NCBI RefSeq assembly: GCF_900109645.1
Contig: NZ_FOBG01000001.1
Span: forward strand, 1,736,001 to 1,800,000
Source of the DNA: Duganella sp. CF402
GTDB lineage: Bacteria > Pseudomonadota > Gammaproteobacteria > Burkholderiales > Burkholderiaceae_D
Length of the DNA stretch: 64,000 nucleotides
Reading direction: 5' to 3'
The notes under the pieces were generated by a model. It had not been told where the DNA came from and did not search any database. It was given only the letters and a program-made list of their open reading frames with translations. Within the stretch, counting starts at the first letter, position 1. Every line of letters begins with the position of its first letter. The translations under genes and the position numbers were made by a program. Positions 26,469 to 34,453 of the stretch are shown piece by piece.

Positions 26469-27119
26469 CTATCGGGAGTGATGTGCGCGGTTCAAGCGTT
26501 GTTCCATGCGTCGTTGCAGCGCCTCAAACAACAGACTGAGCATCCAATAGATGGCGGCCGCCGCCAGATACAGCGGCAAGGGCTGGAAGGTGGTGGCGAT
26601 CACTTCCTTGGTCGACAGCATCAGTTCGGTGAGCGTGATGACCGAGACCAGCGAGGTATCCTTGATCAGGCTGATCAGGGTATTGCTCATGGCCGGCACC
26701 GCCACCCGCAGCGCCTGCGGCAGCACCACGTAGTACAGCGTGGCCCAGTAGCCGAGACCGAGACTGAAGCTGGCCGCCCACTGGCCCTTGCTGATGGCGC
26801 CGATCGCGCCGCGCAGGCTCTCGGACAGGAAGGCGCCCGAATTCAGGCTGAGCGCGAGGATGCCGGCCGTGACCGGCGTAAATTCAATGCCGATGCTGGG
26901 CAGGCCGTAATAGATCACGAACATCTGCACCAGCAGCGGCGTGCCGCGCATCAGGCTCACATACACGCCGGCCGGCCACGACAGCCAACGGTAAGACAGC
27001 AGCCGCAGCACCGCCACCGGGAAGCCGCCCAGCATGGCCGCCAGCGCGAACAGCACCGTGTAGCCGGCGCCGCGCAGCATCACCGGCGCCGCTTCGCGCA
27101 GCAGCTCCAGCCACTCCAT
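26469..27119 (-). CDS. Amino-acid ABC transporter permease, cystine (TcyL/YecS) type
   Basis: This inner-membrane permease of the polar amino-acid family has 216 residues. It has about five transmembrane helices and the EAA loop (ATLYYVVLPQALRVAVPAMS) that contacts the ATPase. The N terminus (MLRGAGYTVLFALAAMLGG), SLMRGTPLLVQMFVIYYGLP and ISLIKDTSL closely follow E. coli YecS/TcyL as I recall it. It begins three bases after the stop of the binding-protein gene, so the two form one operon. No ATPase gene follows; a partner must be encoded elsewhere. Confidence 0.88.
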   Translation of the reverse strand: MEWLELLREAAPVMLRGAGYTVLFALAAMLGGFPVAVLRLLSYRWLSWPAGVYVSLMRGTPLLVQMFVIYYGLPSIGIEFTPVTAGILALSLNSGAFLSESLRGAIGAISKGQWAASFSLGLGYWATLYYVVLPQALRVAVPAMSNTLISLIKDTSLVSVITLTELMLSTKEVIATTFQPLPLYLAAAAIYWMLSLLFEALQRRMEQRLNRAHHSR

Positions 27120-27122
27120 CGC

Positions 27123-27896
27123 TTACGGCGCCTTGCTGACGTCGACGCCGAACCATTTCAGCGAAATGGCTTTCAGGCTGCCGTCGGCGGCCGCAGCGGC
27201 CAGCGCCTGGTTGAGCGCCTGCTTGAATTCGGGATTGCCCTTCTTGAACGGAATGCCCATGCGTTCGACCGCGCCCACTTGCGCGCCGGCCTTGATCGGC
27301 AGCCTGGAAATTTTGAGCAGATATGCCGACATCAGGCTATCGTTGAGCGCGGCGTCGATGCGGCCCGAGGCCAGGTCCGACATGGTGTCCGGCGCGGCCG
27401 CGTAGCTGCGCACCTCCACGCCCGGCACCGCCTTGGCCTGCTGCTCGTAGACGCTGCCCTGCCCCACGCCGAGCTTCTTGCCCTTGAGGTCGGACAACGA
27501 CTTGTAGGCCGCCGTCTCGTTGTTGCGCACAATCAGCTGCGGCATCGAGTAAATATACGGCTGCGAGAAATCAAACGCCTGCTCGCGCTTGGGATTGATG
27601 CCGACCTGCGAAATGATCACGTCATACTTGCCGGCCGCCAGCCCGGCCAGGATGCTGGCCCACTCGCTGCTGACGAATTCCACCTTCAGGCCCAGCTTGC
27701 CAGCCAGCAGGCGCGCGACATCAACGTCATAGCCGGCCAGCTCGCCGTTCTTTTCCTTGAAATTGAACGGCGGGTACGTGCCTTCCAGCGCCACCTTGAG
27801 CGTGCCGCGCGCCTTGACGGTGGCCAGCAAATCAGCGGCCGACGCCGGCAACGCCAGCGCGGCGGCCAGCAACAATACGAAATGACGTTTGAGCAT
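27123..27896 (-). CDS. Periplasmic amino-acid binding protein, cystine (FliY/TcyJ) type
   Basis: The 257-residue protein has a Sec signal peptide (FVLLLAAALALPASA) and a bilobed solute-binding domain. TLKVALEGTYPPFNFKEKNG, YDVIISQVGINPKREQAFDF, KGKKLGVGQGSVYEQQ and the ending LKWFGVDVSK strongly resemble E. coli FliY/TcyJ, the cystine-binding protein. E. coli fliY also lies beside fliA, but is not itself a flagellar part. Cystine as substrate is inference from similarity recalled from memory; glutamine or another polar amino acid is possible. It is co-transcribed with the permease. Confidence 0.85.
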   Translation of the reverse strand: MLKRHFVLLLAAALALPASAADLLATVKARGTLKVALEGTYPPFNFKEKNGELAGYDVDVARLLAGKLGLKVEFVSSEWASILAGLAAGKYDVIISQVGINPKREQAFDFSQPYIYSMPQLIVRNNETAAYKSLSDLKGKKLGVGQGSVYEQQAKAVPGVEVRSYAAAPDTMSDLASGRIDAALNDSLMSAYLLKISRLPIKAGAQVGAVERMGIPFKKGNPEFKQALNQALAAAAADGSLKAISLKWFGVDVSKAP

Positions 27897-27905
27897 GCGA
27901 CTCCC

Positions 27906-28316
27906 TTACCAGGCGCCCATACGGCGGCGCAATCCGAAATTATGGCCGACCACCAGGATGGAGCTGGCAATCAGGCCGCTTAATCCTATCATCAACTGCA
28001 CCAGCTTATCATCGGGCAGCACCCACAGGCGACCCGGCGGCGCTTCCTGCACGCGGGCGGCCGCCATGATCAGCGGCGCCACCCACGACGCCTCTTCCGT
28101 CACGTCCAGCACCAAATGGCCGTCCTGCGTGGTTTGCAGGTAGATCTCGCCGCCCTCGGCCAGCGTGAAGCACACGCCGTAGCCGGTTTCGTTGGGGCGG
28201 ATGTGCTGCTGCAGCGCCTGATTATGTTCCTCGATCCACAGCTCGACGTCGGCCAGCGTTTCCAGCCCGCTCCACGGCACCGGCCGGAAGCGCGGCGGTT
28301 CTTGATTGTCCTGCAT
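27906..28316 (-). CDS. Small membrane-anchored protein of unknown function
   Basis: I do not recognise this 136-residue protein. It has an acidic soluble N-terminal part (MQDNQEPPRFRPVPW, LADVELWIEEHNQALQQH, TGYGVCFTLAEGGEIYL) and one hydrophobic helix near the C terminus (LMIGLSGLIASSILVVGHNF) followed by RRR. The C-terminal anchor suggests a single-pass inner-membrane protein with the bulk in the cytoplasm. ATG 28316 has a GAGGAA site; the longer frame to 28364 would overlap the upstream gene and lacks such a site. It lies between the ABC genes and the DUF882 gene on the same strand. Confidence 0.7.
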   Translation of the reverse strand: MQDNQEPPRFRPVPWSGLETLADVELWIEEHNQALQQHIRPNETGYGVCFTLAEGGEIYLQTTQDGHLVLDVTEEASWVAPLIMAAARVQEAPPGRLWVLPDDKLVQLMIGLSGLIASSILVVGHNFGLRRRMGAW

Positions 28317-28360
28317 GGTATTCCTCGACTTGCCAAACCGCCAGTGTAGCCGATCCGGGC

Positions 28361-29053
28361 TCACCCCTTCCAGGTGCGTTGCAGGCCGGTGTCGGCGTGG
28401 ATCCAGCCGCCGCTCGGACCGGCGCGGTAGTAGAAGCCGACGCCGCCCTGGCGGAAGCTCTTCACCAGCCCGCCCAGCACTTCGGCGTTCAGGTTGGGGA
28501 TGCGGATGTCGGCCGCGCGGCCGACCATGTGTAGCGACTGGCGGGCGGCCGGAACGCCGGCCTCGCGCAGCTTGTTATTGGAGGCTGGGGTGCGGTAGCC
28601 GGACAGGATTTCCAGCGGGCTGTCGATGCCGTAGCGGCGCACAAAGGCTTGCGTGCCCCATAGCGTCTCAAACAGCTTGGGATCGATATTGCGGGTTTCG
28701 TTGCCGCCGTTGACGTCGCGCATCAGGTGGCACAGGTCCTGGTAGGCCGAATCGATGATTTCGCCGTCTTTCCAGTACAGCAGCTTGGCGCGCTCCTTGC
28801 TGGCCGGCCGGACTACTTCGATGGTGCGCGGACGCAGCCAGAATTCCAGGTCCAGCGCCTGGGCGTCGAAAATATCGGGAGGCGGTTCCATGCCGACGCC
28901 GGAGGGTGCGGGTGCGGGTCCGGGCGCCGCCGGTGTCGAGGAGGGCTTGGCGATGCTGCTGTGCCGCACCGGCACGCTGGAAGCGCAGCCGATCAGCGGC
29001 ACCGACAAAAAACTCGCGGCGGTCAGCCCCAAAAACTCCCTGCGCGTCGCCAT
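28361..29053 (-). CDS. DUF882 / YcbK-like M15-family peptidase, Tat lipoprotein signal
   Basis: The 230-residue protein starts MATRREFLGLTAASFL, a twin-arginine signal, and continues into SVPLIGCASS, a lipobox, so it may be a Tat-exported lipoprotein. After a Pro/Ala-rich linker (about 25-55) comes a D-Ala-D-Ala carboxypeptidase-like domain. This domain has EILSGYRTPASNNKLREAG, SLHMVGRAADIRI and GGWIHADTG; the His, Asp and His of the M15 zinc site are present. YcbK proteins act on peptidoglycan or are of unknown substrate. ATG 29053 follows an AGGGTGAGGG site; GTG 29062 is an alternative. Confidence 0.88.
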   Translation of the reverse strand: MATRREFLGLTAASFLSVPLIGCASSVPVRHSSIAKPSSTPAAPGPAPAPSGVGMEPPPDIFDAQALDLEFWLRPRTIEVVRPASKERAKLLYWKDGEIIDSAYQDLCHLMRDVNGGNETRNIDPKLFETLWGTQAFVRRYGIDSPLEILSGYRTPASNNKLREAGVPAARQSLHMVGRAADIRIPNLNAEVLGGLVKSFRQGGVGFYYRAGPSGGWIHADTGLQRTWKG

Positions 29054-29317
29054 AACCCTCACCCTACCGTAAAAAGCAATATTGCCACTATAGCCTATGC
29101 GGAGGGAAAGAAAAACACTCCTAACTTTCGCTTAAGAAATGATACAGCTGCCGCTGCGATACATAAATTTCGTATCAGAAACAATTTTAGTACTTGAGTT
29201 ATACACATTACTAATGGCCGGCATTCCAACAATAAAGTATTCATATATGCCGCAACGCAGTATAGTTCAGTCGTACCAGATGAGTTTTTCCATCGAACTA
29301 ACTAATTGGAGCCTACT

Positions 29318-29656
29318 ATGATTATCCGTTCTATCGCCGCCCTGTCCCTGATCGCCCTGTCGACCATCAACCCAGCCAGCGCCGCCGCCCCGGCAAGCCG
29401 CCTGAACAACGCCGAGTGCGACGTGCCTAACTACCGCACCTCGTGGCAAGACGACGAACTGGCTGGCAACGTCAAGCTGGCCGTGCTGGTGGACGCCAAC
29501 GGCAACGTGAAAGACAGCAAAGTCATCTCGTCGAGCGGCTACGTCGCCCTGGACAAAGCTTCGCAACGCGCCAGCGCCGGCTGCAAGTTCAAGCCAGCCA
29601 CCAATGGCAGCGAACCAGTCTGGGCACAAGTGCAGTACAACTGGGTTCTGAACTAA
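29318..29656 (+). CDS. Small secreted protein consisting of a TonB C-terminal domain
   Basis: The 112-residue product has a Sec signal peptide (IIRSIAALSLIALSTINPASA) and about 85 mature residues that match the TonB C-terminal fold: NVKLAVLVDANGNVKDSKVI, SSSGYVALDKASQRA, CKFKPATNGSEPVW and VQYNWVLN. It has neither the membrane anchor nor the Pro-rich spacer of a working TonB. Two Cys residues (AEC, AGC) could form a disulfide in the periplasm. ATG 29318 has a GGAG site. The 255 bases upstream are AT-rich and without a gene, so it probably has its own promoter. Confidence 0.82.
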   Translation: MIIRSIAALSLIALSTINPASAAAPASRLNNAECDVPNYRTSWQDDELAGNVKLAVLVDANGNVKDSKVISSSGYVALDKASQRASAGCKFKPATNGSEPVWAQVQYNWVLN

Positions 29657-29663
29657 ATCATGC

Positions 29664-30485
29664 TCATGCCGCCTGTCGCGCCGGCTCCTGCAACAAGGCC
29701 GCGCGCGGCTCGTCGAGCAAGTAACCCTGCACCAGTAACGACACACCTGCGGCCGCGCCGAGTTCGCGCAAGGTCGCCAGGTGCTGCGGCGTTTCCAGCC
29801 GCTTGAACACCACCTCCACCCGGGACGCAGCACAACGCTGCAGCAGTTCCGCCAATCCCGCCTTGTCCTGCAGCTCGCGCACGTCGAGCTTGAATACGTC
29901 AGGCCGCAAGCGCTCCAGCACGCCGAGCCCGTCACGCGGACTGTTGACGTTGACCGCGAAGCGGAAACCGTTGCGGCGATAGTTGTCCGACACATAATTC
30001 AACAGCCAGCCCTGCTGCGGCGTCGCCGCCGGCAGTTGCAGCACCACCCGCTCCAGCGGCAATTCCAGCGCATCAAGGATGCGGCGGAAGGCGTGGCCGT
30101 GGTTGCTGCTGACCGCGCTCAGCAGGCGATCATGCACGTTCAGGTAGAGCGCGGTGTCACCCTGCCCGGCCTGGCGGAAGAAGTTAATCGCGTGCAGCAT
30201 GCGGCACAGCCGGTCCAGCTCGATCGACTCATCGTCGCTGGCGGCGTGGTCGAGCAGCTTCCACAGCGACAAGCCCTGGTCCTGCGCCGACACGCTGCGC
30301 GCCAGGCCTTCGTAGGCCAGCACCGCACCGCTGTCCAGTTGCCGGATAGGCTGGAACGCGCTGCTCATGGTGCAATTGAAAAACCGCCCTTGCGCCTTGC
30401 CCTCGTGATCGAGCCAGATGCTGGAAGCAGCGCCGGTGGCGTCGGATAGACGCGCCAGGTACTTTTGCAGGATGGGAAATGACAT
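29664..30485 (-). CDS. EAL-domain protein, predicted catalytically inactive
   Basis: The 273-residue protein has a short N-terminal part (about 1-35) and a single EAL-fold domain. The signature reads YEGLARS instead of EAL-x-R. The conserved Asn is kept (LYLNVHDRLL), but the second metal-binding Glu is Gln (VVLQLP), DDFG is replaced by NVNS (FAVNVNSPRDG), and EGVE is KRLE. KLD and QG remain. Such proteins usually act as c-di-GMP receptors or protein-binding regulators rather than phosphodiesterases. ATG 30485 is preceded by AGGAGTT. The open frame runs on upstream, but that part overlaps the divergent amidotransferase gene and is not real coding sequence. Confidence 0.85.
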   Translation of the reverse strand: MSFPILQKYLARLSDATGAASSIWLDHEGKAQGRFFNCTMSSAFQPIRQLDSGAVLAYEGLARSVSAQDQGLSLWKLLDHAASDDESIELDRLCRMLHAINFFRQAGQGDTALYLNVHDRLLSAVSSNHGHAFRRILDALELPLERVVLQLPAATPQQGWLLNYVSDNYRRNGFRFAVNVNSPRDGLGVLERLRPDVFKLDVRELQDKAGLAELLQRCAASRVEVVFKRLETPQHLATLRELGAAAGVSLLVQGYLLDEPRAALLQEPARQAA

Positions 30486-30641
30486 GGAACTCCTCGTGGG
30501 ATGCTGACAATGTCGACAGCGTATGCCCGTGCGCGGCAAAGCAGAACGAATGCTTTCAGCTATGGATATGCCAAAACATTCGTTCCGCCGAGGCAGCGCC
30601 GCCGTTATCGTGGAACCATCGTTTAACTCCACGCCCGCCCT

Positions 30642-31442
30642 ATGTGCCAACTCCTTGCGATGAGCAGCCACCACCCCGCCGCCCTGGACTTTTCCTTCAC
30701 CGGCTTCATCGAGCGCGGCGGCCGCACGGGCGAACACAAGGATGGCTGGGGCATCGCCCTGCACACGCCCGGCGGCTGCCGTCTGTACACCGACTACCTG
30801 CCGTCGATCGACTCGCCGCTGGCGGCGCAGTTCAAACAGAGCCAGATCAAGGCGCGCGGCGTGGTGGCGCACATCCGCAAGGCCACGCAGGGCCGGGTGT
30901 CGCTGGAGAACAGCCACCCGTTCACGCGCGAGCTGTGGGGCCAGACCTGGTCGTTCGCCCATAACGGCGACCTCAAACTGTACGACCCGAAACCGACGCT
31001 GTACGCGCCGTGGGGCGACACCGACAGCGAGCGCGCCTTCTGCCACCTGCTGTCCGGCCTGGCGCAACGCTTCGAGCACCAGCCCGCGCGCCACGAACTG
31101 TACGCGGCGCTGGCCGAACTGACGTCCGCGATCGCCGAGCACGGGCCGTTCAATTTCATCCTCTCCAACGGCGATTTGCTGTTTGCGCACTGCAGCACCG
31201 AGCTGCATGTGGTGACGCGCGCCTATCCATTTTCGGTGGCGCACCTGATCGACTGCGCGCTGAGCATCGATTTCAGCCACCACAACCAGCGCGACGACCG
31301 CATCGCCGTAATCGCCACCCAGCCGCTGACCTCCAACGAACACTGGACACGCTTCGCCGAAGGCGAGCTGAAATTGTTTGAACGCGGGGTGGAGGTAGGC
31401 GCGGCGCCGGAACAGCGCGCAGACTTGCGGATGGTGGGCTAG
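30642..31442 (+). CDS. Class II glutamine amidotransferase, YafJ family
   Basis: The 266-residue protein begins MCQLLAMSS, leaving Cys2 as the N-terminal nucleophile after Met removal. Further motifs are GGRTGEHKDGWGIAL, VVAHIRKATQGRVS, ENSHPFTRELWG and WSFAHNGDL, the Ntn-hydrolase glutaminase pattern seen in YafJ and GatD-like proteins. No synthetase domain is present, so the acceptor of the ammonia is unknown. It is divergent from the degenerate EAL gene, with about 155 bases between them. Its last four bases overlap the convergent acetyltransferase gene. Confidence 0.9.
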   Translation: MCQLLAMSSHHPAALDFSFTGFIERGGRTGEHKDGWGIALHTPGGCRLYTDYLPSIDSPLAAQFKQSQIKARGVVAHIRKATQGRVSLENSHPFTRELWGQTWSFAHNGDLKLYDPKPTLYAPWGDTDSERAFCHLLSGLAQRFEHQPARHELYAALAELTSAIAEHGPFNFILSNGDLLFAHCSTELHVVTRAYPFSVAHLIDCALSIDFSHHNQRDDRIAVIATQPLTSNEHWTRFAEGELKLFERGVEVGAAPEQRADLRMVG

Positions 31443-31969
31443 GCGGTATTGCAGTTGCAGAACTTCTTGCGCTTGGGCGCATTCGGGCAGGTCGCCTCAT
31501 CATCCAGCTGCTTCCAGAAGAACACCGTCTCCACACCGTAGGGCGAGCGCACCTTGCCGGCGTCGGTATAGCCATGCCGGGCGAAGAACTCTTTCCCGGT
31601 TGCGGTGCTGTGCAACTGCAGCGCCTTCACGCCCCAGCCGCAAGCCTGTTCTTCCATCCGTTGCAGCAACGCCTTGCCGACGCCCCGGCGGCGCGCCTCC
31701 GGCAGCAGATAGCACAGCGCCAGCTTGCCGGCGCCGGTCAGCAATGCGACGCCGACGACGACGCCTTCGCTGACAGCCACCAGCGAAAAATTGGTGGGCG
31801 AGCTGAACCAGTTCGCCACCATCTGCGGAGTTTTATTGCCCAGCCAGGCTTCAAGAACGGCGGGATCATTCTTATGATCCAGTTCGCAGCATTCCCTGAT
31901 CGACCGGCGCAATACATTGCACGCTGCCTCCGCATCCGTCGAAGCAGCAATACGAATTTCAAGACTCAT
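31439..31969 (-). CDS. GNAT-family N-acetyltransferase with Cys-rich C-terminal tail
   Basis: The 176-residue protein has the GNAT acetyl-CoA motif A (ALCYLLPEARRRGVGKALLQ; RRRGVG binds the pyrophosphate) and the later motif B (ALQLHSTATGKEFFARHGYT). The N terminus IRIAASTDAEAACNVLRRSI is typical. The substrate cannot be told. An unusual feature is the tail after the fold, which contains CPNAPKRKKFCNC, three Cys in 13 residues. This could bind a metal, or be a frame extension without a role. Confidence 0.87.
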   Translation of the reverse strand: MSLEIRIAASTDAEAACNVLRRSIRECCELDHKNDPAVLEAWLGNKTPQMVANWFSSPTNFSLVAVSEGVVVGVALLTGAGKLALCYLLPEARRRGVGKALLQRMEEQACGWGVKALQLHSTATGKEFFARHGYTDAGKVRSPYGVETVFFWKQLDDEATCPNAPKRKKFCNCNTA

Positions 31970-32124
31970 GTACGCTCACAAAAACATTACTTTAGTACTG
32001 GGAACGACTATACACTAAGGCGGCTTAAGCCGTCGGATGCTGCCAGACTAGAGCGTACTCCCGTGTTTGCCCACGAATGTTTTCTAAAATCCATATGCGT
32101 TTTCTGGTGAACTTCTAAGCATAT

Positions 32125-32139
32125 TACGAAAAATTCGTA
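32125..32139. promoter_or_regulatory. Inverted repeat upstream of the sulfate-binding protein gene, possible operator
   Basis: TACGAA-AAA-TTCGTA is a perfect 6-3-6 inverted repeat in the AT-rich 224-base gap before the sulfate-binding protein gene, 55 bases upstream of its ATG. A related half (TTACGAAA) recurs at about 32176-32183, close to the start codon. The layout suits a repressor or activator site. CysB would be the obvious candidate for a sulfate gene, but the sequence is not a clear CysB site. Confidence 0.35.
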
Positions 32140-32193
32140 TCTTTTCCGGTCGAAATTTTACACTATGGACATCTGTTATTACGAAAGCTCATT

Positions 32194-33210
32194 ATGACCA
32201 CTAAAAATACGACTCGCCGCGTTGTCATCGCTTCCTTCCTGGCCGCTTCGGCCACCCTGCTGGGCCTGCCACAAGCGCAAGCGGCCGACACCGTGCTGCT
32301 GAACGCCTCCTATGACGTCACGCGCGAATTGTTCAAGGAGATCAACCCGGTATTTGAAGCCGACTGGAAAAAACGCACCGGCGAGACGATCAATGTCAAC
32401 CAATCGCACGGCGGCTCCTCCAAGCAGGCGCGCTCGGTGGCGGACGGCATGGAAGCCTCGGTGGTCACCATGAACCAGGCCAACGACATCGATATCCTGG
32501 TCGAGCGCGGCGTGGTGACGGCGGACTGGGCCAAGAAATTCCCGAACGGCGCAGCGCCGTTCTACTCGACCGTGGTCTATCTGGTGCGCAAGGGCAATCC
32601 AAAACAAATCAAGACCTGGGACGACCTGGCCAAGCCGGGCGTGCAAGTCATCATCCCGAATCCTAAAACCTCGGGCAACGGCCGCTACACCTTCCTGGCC
32701 GCGTGGGGCTCGGTGCTGAAAAAAGGCGGCAACGAAGCGCAGGCGCGCGAGCTGGTCGGCAAGATCTTCAAGAACGTACCGATCCTCGACGCCGGCGGCC
32801 GTGGCGCCACCACCACCTTCACCCAGCGTGAAATCGGCGACGTGCTGATCACCTTCGAGAACGAGGTCAACCTGGTGCGCACCGAATTCGGCGACAAGTT
32901 CGACGTGGTCTACCCTGCCACCTCCATCCTGGCCGAATCGCCGGTGGCCGTGGTGGACAAAGTGGTCGACCGCCGCAACCTGCGCAAGCAAGCCACCGGC
33001 TACCTGAATTTCCTGTACAGCGAAGAAGGCCAGGACATCATCGCCAAGCACTCGCTGCGTCCACGCTCGGAAAAAGCATTCAAGAAATACAACGCCAACT
33101 TCCGTCAGATCAGCCTGTTCTCGGTGGATGAGCTGTTTGGCGGCTGGAAAGCTGCCCAGAAGAAATTCTTCGACGACGGCGGCGAGTTCGACAAGATCTA
33201 CAACAAATAA
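32194..33210 (+). CDS. sbp: Periplasmic sulfate/thiosulfate-binding protein
   Basis: The 338-residue protein has a Sec signal (FLAASATLLGLPQAQAA) and then the Sbp/CysP sequence pattern. This includes VLLNASYDVTRELFKEINPV, VNQSHGGSSKQARSVADGM, VIIPNPKTSGNGRYTFLAAW, GGRGATTTFTQREIGDVLIT and the C-terminal SLRPRSEKAFKKY. It delivers sulfate or thiosulfate to a CysTWA permease for cysteine synthesis. The permease and ATPase genes do not follow; an intrinsic terminator comes 25 bases after the stop, so the gene is a single-gene unit. The call of Sbp versus CysP is not certain. Confidence 0.93.
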   Translation: MTTKNTTRRVVIASFLAASATLLGLPQAQAADTVLLNASYDVTRELFKEINPVFEADWKKRTGETINVNQSHGGSSKQARSVADGMEASVVTMNQANDIDILVERGVVTADWAKKFPNGAAPFYSTVVYLVRKGNPKQIKTWDDLAKPGVQVIIPNPKTSGNGRYTFLAAWGSVLKKGGNEAQARELVGKIFKNVPILDAGGRGATTTFTQREIGDVLITFENEVNLVRTEFGDKFDVVYPATSILAESPVAVVDKVVDRRNLRKQATGYLNFLYSEEGQDIIAKHSLRPRSEKAFKKYNANFRQISLFSVDELFGGWKAAQKKFFDDGGEFDKIYNK

Positions 33211-33234
33211 TCCGCAGCTCCTGCTGTGACGAAG

Positions 33235-33260
33235 GCCTGGACACTGTCCGGGCTTTTTTT
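33235..33260 (+). terminator. Intrinsic terminator after sbp
   Basis: An 8-bp stem (GCCTGGAC / GTCCGGGC, one T-G pair) with the loop ACT is followed by seven T residues. It ends the sulfate-binding protein transcript. Confidence 0.9.
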
Positions 33261-33409
33261 GTTTTGAATCCTAGACTTACATTCAATAGACGAGAACGGA
33301 CTTTAATGTTATTGTCTATCCTTAGAGAATATTGCCGTATAGCCAGACTTTTTACGCGCGCCGCACCGCCCTGGTGCGTCCGATAGACTCCTGTTCCCCG
33401 AATACTCTT

Positions 33410-34285
33410 ATGCTCAAGAAAATTATTGCTGCATTGCTGACCTCGTTTACTGCGGCCTCGTTCGCCGCAGTACCGCTGGGTTCGCAATCGGTGCTGGTGG
33501 TGGAAGACGCCACCGGCAAAGTGTTGCTCGAAAAAAACGCCAACGCCCAAGTGCCGATCGCCTCGCTGACCAAGCTGATGACCGCGATGGTGGTACTGGA
33601 CGCCAAGCAAGACATGGACGAAAAGATCGCCATCGACCGCTCGGACGTGGATACGCTGAAACACAGCGCCTCGCGCGTGCCGGTCGGCGCAGAATTATCG
33701 CGCGGCGATGCCCTGCAGTTGGCGCTCATGTCATCAGACAACCGGGCCGCTGCGTCGCTGGGTCGCACCTATCCTGGCGGCATAGAAGCTTTCCGCGTAG
33801 CAGTTAAAAACAAGATCCGTGCGCTGGGTTTGACCCAGACCGTCATTGAAGAGCCGACTGGTTTGTCGCCCCATAACATGTCGACCGCGACGGAACTGGC
33901 GAAGATTGCCGCCGCCGCTTCGGCCTACCCGGACATTCGCCGCATCACTACCGACACCAAGGATGTGATCAATATCAAGGGCCGCAAGGTCGAGTATCAC
34001 AACACCAATCGCCTGGTGGGCGCCAAGGGTTGGGATGTGGGTTTATCCAAGACCGGCTACACCGAGGAAGCCGGCCGCTGCCTGATCATGCGCTTCAAGT
34101 CGGCGGGTAAGAATGCCACCTTGGTGTTGCTGAATGCCAAGGCCAACTCGGCGCGTTTGATGGATGCTGTCAACATTCGCCGCTTCATTGCGGGGCCGGA
34201 TGAGAAACCAAAAGTCATGAAAGCTTCGGTTAGCGGCAAGAAAAAAGCCGCCAAAACCAGCAAGCGCACGCGCCGCGCGATGTAA
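33410..34285 (+). CDS. pbpG: D-alanyl-D-alanine endopeptidase, PBP7/PbpG-like
   Basis: This periplasmic serine peptidase cuts peptidoglycan cross-links. The 291-residue protein has a Sec signal (IIAALLTSFTAASFAA) and the three penicillin-binding motifs: SLTK (catalytic Ser in PIASLTKLMTAM), SDN (ALMSSDNRAAASL) and KTG (LSKTGYTEEAG). The C terminus is a Lys/Arg-rich tail (GKKKAAKTSKRTRRAM) suited to surface or wall contact. Start ATG 33410 is chosen because it places the signal peptide at the N terminus; no strong ribosome site is seen. It is a single-gene unit between two intrinsic terminators. Confidence 0.92.
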   Translation: MLKKIIAALLTSFTAASFAAVPLGSQSVLVVEDATGKVLLEKNANAQVPIASLTKLMTAMVVLDAKQDMDEKIAIDRSDVDTLKHSASRVPVGAELSRGDALQLALMSSDNRAAASLGRTYPGGIEAFRVAVKNKIRALGLTQTVIEEPTGLSPHNMSTATELAKIAAAASAYPDIRRITTDTKDVINIKGRKVEYHNTNRLVGAKGWDVGLSKTGYTEEAGRCLIMRFKSAGKNATLVLLNAKANSARLMDAVNIRRFIAGPDEKPKVMKASVSGKKKAAKTSKRTRRAM

Positions 34286-34307
34286 GCAGCGGCCCTGCCT
34301 TACCGAA

Positions 34308-34335
34308 AGCCGGACCTGCGAGTCCGGCTTTTTTT
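34308..34335 (+). terminator. Intrinsic terminator after the PBP7-like gene
   Basis: A perfect 8-bp stem (AGCCGGAC / GTCCGGCT) with a six-base loop is followed by seven T residues, 22 bases after the stop codon. Confidence 0.92.
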
Positions 34336-34453
34336 CGCCTGTTTTCGCAACCCCGCATGGCCGTGCGGGGCAAGTGCCAAGTTTTAGTTTCAATATGCTA
34401 ATTACTGGCTTAACCCGCGCAAAAAAAAGCTGCGCTGGGGTTGGCGCAGCTCT

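Noticed and set aside
30486..31343. Upstream extension of the degenerate EAL gene to a 559-codon frame
   Set aside because: The extension runs antisense through the YafJ-type amidotransferase gene; ATG 30485 has its own ribosome site.
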